NCBI GenBank assembly: GCA_030220185.1
Contig: JASPKZ010007294.1
Coordinates: 1,252,001-1,316,000, forward strand
Direction of reading: 5' to 3'
Origin: Diploptera punctata
Lineage: Eukaryota > Arthropoda > Insecta > Blattodea > Blaberidae
Length of the DNA: 64,000 nucleotides
The notes beneath the pieces were generated by a model, which saw only the letters and a program-made list of their open reading frames with translations, did no database searches and was not told the DNA's origin. Shown here in pieces: positions 56,641-64,000 of the stretch (position 1 is its first letter; each line of letters opens with the position of its first letter). The position numbers were made by a program, and so were the translations under genes.

Positions 56641-56750
56641 TTGATATGACGTTGTTAAGTCGGATTCGATTCCTCGTCAGACCATAGGTTTTCTTTTTTC
56701 TTAAAGGGAACCCATAGTCTGGATTTAGCTCTGGTTTAGGTTTAGTGAGT

Positions 56751-56857
56751 CTCCTGGCGCTTCATTATCATCACCGATCATATCATCAGAGAAACGGAAC
56801 TCTGCATTCCATGTTCCCCAACTTAAGAAGTTGGTTTTAATTTCGTTATGCCAGGAG
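56751..56857. repeat. Short dispersed repeat with inverted ends CTCCTGGC/GCCAGGAG
   Basis: A 107-bp copy of the unit at 26545-26657. CTCCTGGCGCTTCATTATCA at the left, ATGCCAGGAG at the right, and the interior pairable motif AACTTAAGAAGTTGG. Left flank ends TAGTGAGT. Confidence 0.78.
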
Positions 56858-57413
56858 ATGTTACCAAAAATGTCTTAAAGACAATTTGGTGGCATTTTTA
56901 AGAACTTTTTTCATAAACTATTAAAAAACATACGGTTTTTGAAGGAATATTTTACCGAATTTGCTATAAGTGTCTCATGTTGTACTAAGTAAAGATCACT
57001 TAAAATGTCGTGTTCCTATCTTGAATAGCTTTTGAGAAAATTGTATCAATAGGGTTATTTTCTGCAATTAATTATATCTTAACTAGCCAATACCCAGCGT
57101 GCGCTTCTACACCTAAATGAATTAAATGTTTTTTATGTTTGGTTGATTAAATGAGTAAAATGAAAACTAATTATAAATTTATATCGTAATTATCAGTTTA
57201 GCGGTTGTTTGGTCGGGTTATAGGTAAATTGGTCGGTTTACGTGTAATTCGATCGTGTTAGAGATAGATTCATCGGTTTAAGGCTAAATGTATCGTTTTA
57301 GAGGTAACTTGATCGGTTTACGGATAGTTTCTCGTTTTAGATGCAATTTAAACGGTTTACAGGTAGTTTTGGTCTTTATAGAGGTAGTTGTATTAGCTAC
57401 TGGTAATATGGTC

Positions 57414-57723
57414 TTCATCATTACCCAGTGTAAGGTATATATATTAATTGGTGTTTCTCGTATAATTTATCATATTTATACCATTATTATAATTATTATC
57501 ATTATAATTATTATATTATTATTATTATTATTATCGTAAGTATTATTATTGTTATTATCGTATAAAATGTTTGTACATAAAATTTACATTGCTACATTTA
57601 ATGTATCTTTAATAGTTTACAATTAGTATAGTGTATACCAATGTTTGTCAAATATTTATTTGTATTTGTGCTGGTTGAGTGGAAGAGAAGGCCTTAACTC
57701 TGCCAGAATAAATAAAACATTAC

Positions 57724-57770
<47 letters not shown>

Positions 57771-57789
57771 ATTATTATTATTATATTAT
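57414..57789 (+). mobile_element. CR1/L2-like LINE 3' end inserted in Helitron A, with TSD
   Basis: Contains the subfamily 3' UTR (GTTTACAATTAGTATAGTGT, GGTTGAGTGGAAGAGAAGGC, TTAACTCTGCCAGAATAAAT) and a (TTA)n tail. TATGGTC is present at 57407-57413 and 57790-57796. The second Helitron has the uninterrupted equivalent (TTACTGGTATTTTTGTCATT at 59412 on), so this is a genuine insertion with a visible empty site. Confidence 0.85.
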
Positions 57790-57859
57790 TATGGTCGTTA
57801 TTGAAATAATTTCATCGGTTTAGGGGTAGTTTGGTCGAGTCGGTTGGACTTTTTAGATT

Positions 57860-58880
57860 ATGTTTCTGGGTTAGGTTAGGTATCGGTTAGATCAAGTATC
57901 GGTCAGGTATCGGTCAGGTTAGGTCAGGTCAGGTTCGGTTAGGTTAGGTTGGGTTCGGTTCAGTTAGGTCAGGGTTAGGTTAGGTTAGGTCTGGGTTAGG
58001 TCTGGTTAGGACAGTGTAATGTTCGGGTTACGTCAGAGTTAGGTCAGGTTTTGGTCAGATTTAGATCCGCGTTAGGTTTGGATTTGGGTCCGGGTTTGGG
58101 TTCGGGTTCAGTTTGATTTCGGGCTCGGGTTTGGGGTCTGTTTGAATTCAGTTTGGTTTCAGTTATGAGTTGTGTTTTCTCTCAGTTTTGGTTTCGGGTT
58201 TTCTTTTTTTTCAATTCATGTTTTGATTTCGGGTTGGGGTTCGCGTTTGGAATCAGATTAGGTTCAGGTTAGGTTAGGTTAGGCAAGGTTGAGTTAGCCT
58301 CGATTCGGTTAGATTTAAGTTCGGATTAGATTCGTGTTAGGTTCAGTTTAGGGTCAGTGTAATTCAGTGTAGTCTCAGTGTAGATTTAGCTTAGGTTCAG
58401 ATTAGGTTCGTTTAGCTTCAGGCCAGGTTCAATTTAGGTTGGTGTTAGGTTTAGGATAGTTTAAGGTTCGTTTCATGTTAGGTTCAAGTTAGTTCCAGGT
58501 TAGGTTCAGGATAGGTACAGGTTAGCTTCAGGCTCGGTTCAAGCTAGGTTCAGTTAGGTTCAGGTTAGACTCAGTGTAGGTTTAAATTAGGATCAGGTTA
58601 GATTAAAGTTAGGTTCAGGTTAGCTTCAGGCTAGGATTGGGCTAGATTCAAGTTACATTCAGGTAAGGTTTAGGCTAGGTTCAGGTTAGGTTCATGTTAA
58701 GTTCAAGTTAGCTTCAGGTCATGTTCAGGTTCATTTATATTCGGTTAGGTTTAATTAGGTTAGATTACGTAGGTTATATTAGGTTACATTAGATTCGGTC
58801 AGGTCCGGTCAGTATAGGTCATGTTTGATCAGGTTTGGTTAGTATAATTCAGTATGGAACAGGTCAGGTCAGGTCATATC
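57860..58880. repeat. Telomere-like TTAGG-rich minisatellite (array 1)
   Basis: About 1 kb of degenerate units, mostly TTAGGTTCAGG and TTAGGTCAGG with stretches of TTAGGTTAGG. The insect telomere unit is TTAGG, but here units are irregular, 10-11 bp in dominant period, and embedded inside a Helitron. No array of clean TTAGG units is present. Confidence 0.9.
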
Positions 58881-59639
58881 ATTTAAGCGTCAAAAAAGCT
58901 ATCTTTTTCACGTTTTCACTACAAAGGGCGGTTTTTAAAGGTGTAGGAGTTGAGTATGACAACTCTCTTACAGCCTATGTTCTTCCGGCATTCTCCTGAA
59001 TATTTTGTAAGAAGCCCCATCAAAATCGGATGAACAGTTTGGCAGCGTATAAAACACGAACAAACAAACAAACAAACAAACAATTTCATATATTTGATTA
59101 GCCAATCCCCGACGTGCGCTGTTACACCTAAATGAATTAAATGTGTGTTATGTTTAATCAGATAGGTGAAAAGAAAAATAATTATAAATTCGTATCGTAA
59201 TTATCAGTTTAGCGGTTGTTTGGTCGGGTTAGAGGTAAATTGGCCGTTTTACGGGTAATTTGATCGTTTTACAGGTTGATTCATCTGTTTCAGGGCAATT
59301 TTATCGTTTTAGAGATAGCTTGATCCGTTTACGGGTAGTTTGTCGTTTTAGAAGTAGTTTAATCTGTTTACAGGTAGTAGTTTCGATCTTTATAGAGGTA
59401 ATTTGATTAGTTACTGGTATTTTTGTCATTATAGAGGTAATTTCATCGGTTTCGGAGCAGTTTTGTCGATTCGGTTGGACTTTTTAGATTGTGTTTCTGG
59501 GATAGATTAGGTATCGGTTAAGTTAGGTATCGGCCAGATATCGTTCAGATTAGCTCAGGTCAGGTCAGGTTCTGTTACGTTGGATTCGATTAGGTTCCGA
59601 TTAGATTAGGATAGGGTAAGTTAGTTTGAAATTAATATA

Positions 59640-59890
59640 AAATTATAGAATATTCACCTGAAAGGTCCGTCTCCTCAACTTAATTATCATTTAACTGTAG
59701 CGCTTTCGGGACTTGTCCCATCATCGGCAGGATTCAAAACTGGTATTTCACTGAAGATCTGGTAGAGGGGGTTGCATGTATTGGGTTCGTTTTCGTTTAT
59801 CAGGCTGTCGTTGTGAGCTGCATTCATGATTTCCATCTCTTCGAGTACGTTTATCTTCGCTGGATTATTTTCTCTGTGCATCTGCGCACA
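59640..59890 (-). pseudogene. PLE C-terminal tail fragment
   Basis: Minus-strand frame with HRENNPAKINVLEEMEIMNA, then SLINENEPNTCNPLYQIFSE and a stop at 59687. It parallels the end of the PLE at 34.9 kb (LDVLESLEIYKNKDKIMNKD, then PYSALFSLI). Downstream is an ADDGTSPESA-type 3' segment seen in PLE tails. Everything upstream of the tail is absent. It is part of the segment that interrupts Helitron B. Confidence 0.6.
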
Positions 59891-60012
59891 TGCGGCGCAC
59901 CACGATCCACTCATTGTTGGTTTTTTCCACGAACACTTTGATGGTTCGCTGTTTATATTTGGACGGGTACTTGAGAGGTTCGTTGTTTTCGGCGCGCACC
60001 TTATTATTGAGT

Positions 60013-60229
60013 ATGGAGTGGTCAGAGGGAAACATGTTAAAACTTATTGATCTTTATAGAAACAAACAATTATTGTGGGATCCTCAACATAAGGATAATT
60101 TTAAAAAAATCATTGAAAGGAGATGCCTGGAGGAAAATAGGAGATAAAATGGATATATCTCCGGATACATGCAGAAAGAAGATAATTACATTACTTTCTT
60201 CCTACCAGCGAGTGTTAAGTAAAATATTG
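60013..60229 (+). pseudogene. MADF-domain fragment, frameshifted
   Basis: ATG at 60013 opens MEWSEGNMLKLIDLYRNKQL with LWDPQHKDNFKK, the first half of a MADF (Adf-1-type Myb/SANT-like DNA-binding) domain. The second half, GDAWRKIGDKMDISPDTCRK with KIITLLSSYQRVLSKI, lies in another frame after a run of seven A (60104-60110). The conserved Trp, LYR and helix-3 Arg/Lys residues are visible. MADF proteins act in transcription regulation and also occur as accessory proteins of PIF/Harbinger transposons. I cannot tell whether this was a host exon or transposon gene. Confidence 0.65.
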
Positions 60230-60239
60230 TTATATTGTA

Positions 60240-61540
60240 GACACATAACTTTGTATTGTTGGTTTGCCGCTACAATAAATAGTAAAGATCGTCAGGTCAG
60301 TGTGCACGTTGATGTCTATCGATATGTTTTTTACTCTAAGGAATAAAAAAAATGATTTCACAATATTGTTACAGCATGCCTGTTTTTTTTTCAATGTTGT
60401 GTGTTTTTTTTTTCGTGTGTACTAAACACGTTTATTTCGTAATGTTATGTATGAAGTACCACAAAACAATAGAATAATTATATAAACACATACCAGTAAT
60501 AAGTGTATTGTGTAAGGTGACCAGACGTCCCTATTATTGCGGGACAGTCCAGTTTTTTAACAATTTGTCCCGCGTCACGCGGCATTTTAAAACATTTCTC
60601 GACTTTTGGGAAAGAATGCACAAGCTAGGGAACGGCGTGAGAATGGAAAGAGAATATACGGTTTTCGGCGCTCATGTAACTATTTCGCCAGGATATGAGT
60701 TTTATATTATTTTTGTTAATTTTATAATGTTAAATTTTAATTATAACAAATCATTGTTGAGAAGTGCTTATCAAAGGTTACATTGTTGATCGACCACCAT
60801 TGTTTGGTAAATAAAGTGTGGACAGAAAAAAATCGCAATTGAGTGTTGAGACTTTGAAAGTTATTTTATGTGTGAAATGTAGTTTAATAAATTCTTTTGA
60901 AAAAAAATCATGACCTTTTAAACAACGACAGCAATCTACTTAAAAAATTCACTCAAATGAGAAATATGCCAAAGAATAAAATAATACTGGTGCTATACAT
61001 AATTTTGTAATGTATTACATTTGTAAATTGTACTTATATTGATATTAAAATTGATATATTATAATACTATTTTTGCGTTCTATAAACATTTTTGTTGCTC
61101 CATAGAGTATCTTTATATTTTATAATCTATACAATCAAATAAGACCAACATACGTTTTTCATATTTAATAATATTTTGGCGAAATGTTCATATTTTAGTA
61201 AAAATTTAATATTGCTTGTTATTTTTCAATTTTTTAAAAATAAAATTTCAATAATTGGTTAAAAACATTTCTGAAGTGATTGTAGTTTAGAAATTATTTG
61301 ACAATGTAATATGGTATACAGGTAAAAATTCCTTAGTATCCCATCCAGAACAAATTAAATAGTTTTGATAAAAGAAAATAATTGAATAAGGAGACATGGA
61401 ATCACCAAGTGTAGGCCTATGTCTCTGCAAAATATCTACTGAAGGTTTGTGGGTTTCCTATGGATCGCAGGAGGTTCGTTCAAATTCATAATTTCGACGA
61501 ACATAACACGAGCAGCGCGCGCGGCGCGCATATGTGTACG
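60240..61540. other. Remainder of the segment interrupting Helitron B
   Basis: AT-rich, no long coding frame. GTGACCAGACGTCCCTATTA followed by GCGGGACAGTCC at 60518 resembles a hAT-type end but has no partner. GC-rich GCGCGCGGCGCGCA lies at 61517, close to the right junction. Confidence 0.4.
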
Positions 61541-61546
61541 TACCTT

Positions 61547-62215
61547 TAGGTTCAGGCCAGGTTCAAGCTAGGTACAGCTTAGGTTCAGGCATTGTTTAGC
61601 GTAGTTTCAAGTTAGCTCCATATCAAGTTCAACTTAGGTTAAGGTTTGGTTTGGACTAGGTTCATGTTAGGTTCAGGTTATGTTCAGATTAGGTCAAGTT
61701 AGGTTCAAGTTAGGTTCAGATTAGGTTGAGGTTATGTTCAGGTTAGGTTCAGGCTAGTTTCAATTTAGGTTCAGGTTAAGTTGAGGCTAGGTTCAGGTTG
61801 GATTCGGGCTAGGTTCAGGTTAGATTAATGTCAGGTTGAAGTTAGTTTCAGGTTAGGTTCAATTTATACAAGGTTCAAGTTAGGTTCGGTCTAAGTTGAG
61901 GCTAGAATCAAGTCAGGTTCATGTTAGGTTCACGCTAGGTTCATATTAGTTTTAGGGTAGGTTCAATTTAGGTTTAGGTTAGTACATCTTAAGTTCAGGC
62001 TAAGTTCAGGTTAGGTTCATGTTAAATTCAGGTTAGGTTCAAGTTGGGTTCATGTTAGCTTCAGGTAGGTTCAGGTTAAGTTCAGGCTAGGTTCATGTTA
62101 GGTTCAGACTAGTTCAGGTTAGGTTCAGGTTAGGTTCATCTAGGTTCAAGCTTTTTAGGTTAGGTTCAGGCTAGGTTTAGGCTAGATTCAAGTTAGGTCC
62201 AAGTTAAGTTTGGAG
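61547..62215. repeat. Telomere-like TTAGG-rich minisatellite (array 2)
   Basis: About 670 bp of degenerate TTAGGTTCAGG-type units (TTAGGTTCAGGTTAGGTTCA is a typical stretch), with the same dominant 10-11-bp period as array 1 and the same orientation. It is the continuation of the array that starts at about 59500 in Helitron B. Confidence 0.9.
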
Positions 62216-62234
62216 TAGATTCATGTTAACCAAT

Positions 62235-64000
62235 ATGATAATGCTCATTTCCGCTATCAGTTTACTTTTCTTTTTTACGTATTTATTCATTCATTACTAA
62301 GTCCTTGTACCACACACACATCTATACACAATTTATTTTATTAGGTGAAGAAATGGACAAGTTAGTCGTACACCAAATTCGATTATAGTTTATTGAATAA
62401 CCTCGTGCCCTACAATGATAAGTAGATTATTCAATTAAAAAAAATGACTGACTTCTTATTCAGTTACAAAATAGCTCTCGCATTTTTTTGGAAAAAAAAT
62501 ATATATTCGTCAATTTATATTTTATATACTGCTATAATAACTTGTGCGTCTTGGTTTTTTTACTTCAATATAAGTTGGCACACTCCTGGCATACAATCCC
62601 TATTTTAATTTTATGTTGAACAACCTAGGTCACTGACATCCCTCCAATTCATCAATCCACCAGCCGCCACTGATTCTTTATGAGATATATTAAACTTTAG
62701 TTTGTTGTTGGAAACTTAAATATGCTAGTCTTTTTAAGCAAAGACCAAGTCAGAATAACTCAGATTAGAATTTATTTCGGTTGCATTAGCATTCGATTGT
62801 TCATTGTTTTCCGCTGGAATAAACTGTCTTTCTATGTTCCATGTTAAGAACTCTAAAAGATTTCCAGACCAAGAAAACATATGTGATACATTAAGAAAAC
62901 AAATTACTTGAAGAAGTGTCCTTGTAAAACATAAGTACGCTGTTAATTTTAGTGGATGAAGGACGGAAAACATTTTTCTTCACAATGAGGATAACTCTTA
63001 TATGGCATCGAAGACAATTACATTGGCATAGTTAAGGCTGTCACAGAACTGAAAAAGAAAGTATACTATTCATCAACCAGTAATTTTTTACAAAATTCTA
63101 TTATAGGGTTTCATTATCTTGGACAGTGTGACGAAAATAATAAGCAAAGTTTTAGGTTTCGATTCGTTATATTTCTCTAAATAAAAAAATATATATCCTC
63201 AATTTGTATCAAATCAGGGTCGGGTCGAGGAATGAGATGAGATGAAGCCCCTACGTATAACGGTCTACAAATTACAAGTGTGCCGATCGACCATCCCTGA
63301 CGCACGTTCACAGGGGCGGATGAATGAAATGAAACGAAATGGATGAAATGAATATGGAGAAATGGCGGAAAGAAATTTGTGGCAGGAGAAAAGGAGAAAC
63401 CCCGAGAAAAAGCTGCCCAAGTTCATTTGTGGTTGTAATACTTACATATGGAGGAAAAATACTATATCAGTATGAGTTCGAAAATAAATTACTTGTCTTC
63501 TTTACATTAAAAATCTACCACACAGGCACTGCGTGAACAAAGCAAATTCCTCAGAATGTCGAATTTATGGTCATATTTTGCTCTTTTATGGAATATATAC
63601 TTTTCGTTAATAAAATCGTAAGGTATGTACCTAGTTGTGTTGCTGGTTTACAAAATAGAATTTACTTCTTTTAATTGATTCCTTTATGCCGAGTTTGGTT
63701 CCAAAGAAAACAAAATTTGCCGCAACTAGAACGTTAACAGACACACGCACACACATGCAGACTGACAAATAAATTAAAAAAAATACAATTATATATATCA
63801 GGGTGCAGCATAAGTCAGTTAATCGAAAATGGAAATATATTACCGTATTTTTCTGTAGCTTACAACACCTATAAAAAAACTACCGAAATTGTTCCCTAGT
63901 TAGCAAATTACCTCAAGCAGTAGTGTTTGAGATTGTATTCTGAAGGTCCCTCATTCAAACCCCAGTTTCAACCAATCTGATTTGTTTCCCTTTGCAACCA
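62235..64000. other. Intergenic, no gene seen; ATGAA-rich patch
   Basis: AT-rich sequence. GATGAGATGAAG and ATGAATGAAATGAAACGAAA simple-repeat stretches lie at 63235-63355, beside a GC-richer segment GTGTGCCGATCGACCATCCC. No recognisable gene or element end. Confidence 0.5.

Larger units (their letters stand above)
57083..59097 (-). mobile_element. Helitron A carrying a telomere-like minisatellite
   Basis: On the minus strand the 5' end is TC (plus-strand GA at 59096-59097) followed by AAATATATGAAATTGTTTGT and CATCCGATTTTGATGG, parallel to the Helitron at 2100. The 3' end is AGCG-CA-CGCT hairpin, GGGTATTGG, CTAG (57083-57086) and then T. The host base before TC is A. The interior consists of ~20-bp repeats (TTTGATCGGTTTACAGGTAA-like, 57200-57390) and the TTAGG-rich array. 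It encodes no protein that I can see, and holds an inserted CR1-like element at 57414-57789. Confidence 0.78.
59098..62230 (-). mobile_element. Helitron B, tandem partner, interrupted and 5'-truncated
   Basis: The plus strand begins TTAGCCAATCCCCGACGTGC, i.e. a minus-strand 3' end GGGGATTGG-CTAA, joined without a gap to the TC start of Helitron A. The first 540 bp parallel Helitron A (GTTTGGTCGGGTTAGAGGTA, then the ~20-bp repeats, then TTGGACTTTTTAGATTGTGT). A foreign segment interrupts at about 59630-61545, after which the TTAGG-rich array resumes to about 62215. The expected 5' TC end with its ATATATGAAATTG context is not found, so the 5' part is lost. Confidence 0.7.

Noticed and set aside
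60518..60600. hAT element end (GTGACCAGACGTCCC)
   Set aside because: Resembles a known type of terminus only loosely, and no matching inverted end, TSD or transposase was found.
57860..62215. A true telomere or subtelomere
   Set aside because: Units are irregular, mainly 10-11 bp, sit inside Helitron ends and are followed by ordinary DNA on both sides. No run of clean TTAGG was seen.

Overview
This window is a gene-poor, AT-rich piece of an arthropod genome. An insect is most likely, and a cockroach-like (Blattodea) genome is my best guess; that is inference from recalled repeat families, not a search result. I found no intact host gene, no rRNA and no CRISPR. Almost every recognisable stretch is a mobile element or a remnant of one: EN-RT non-LTR retrotransposons (RTE/BovB-like in style), CR1/L2-like LINE 3' ends with (TTA)n tails, a Jockey/I-like LINE, Penelope-like elements (PLEs), a Ty3/gypsy remnant, Helitrons, tRNA-derived SINEs, a fold-back element and many microsatellites.

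Layout. 1-5.5 kb: an inverted repeat, a full-length tRNA-type SINE, a 968-bp Helitron and a decayed copy of a conserved uncharacterised arthropod family. 5.7-12 kb: a minus-strand LINE split in two by a plus-strand LINE, with a perfect 9-bp target-site duplication (TSD). 13.5-22.6 kb: three more LINEs and a CR1-like tail; the last contains the longest ORF here (677 codons). 23-30.5 kb: SINEs, two internally deleted RTE derivatives and 5'-truncated LINE tails with TSDs. 30.6-34.6 kb: the main non-repeat stretch, with a few possible host exons. 34.6-37.9 kb: a nearly complete PLE (reverse transcriptase plus GIY-YIG) broken by one frameshift. 37.7-40.8 kb: a threefold tandem array of a ~1.02-kb unit made of PLE terminal repeat, gypsy and LINE sequence. 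40.8-43.7 kb: the parent gypsy integrase and RNase H. 45.3-47.8 kb: a hairpin, a fold-back element, an intron-containing tRNA-Tyr pseudogene, a 161-bp tandem repeat and a GATA array. 50-54.5 kb: a nearly full-length RTE-type LINE with a CR1-like LINE nested in its 3' end. 56.3-62.2 kb: a PLE fragment, then two Helitrons joined head-to-tail that carry telomere-like TTAGG-rich minisatellites, with an embedded PLE tail and a MADF-domain fragment.

The elements form a stratigraphy of nested insertions. Several events can be read directly: TSDs at 8,006/11,128, 28,473/29,106, 30,111/30,310 and 57,407/57,790, a paralogous empty site, and a reading frame that continues across an insertion. I see no evidence of a new functional system. 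The most notable structures are the tandem Helitrons with telomere-like arrays and the chimeric triplicated array beside the PLE.
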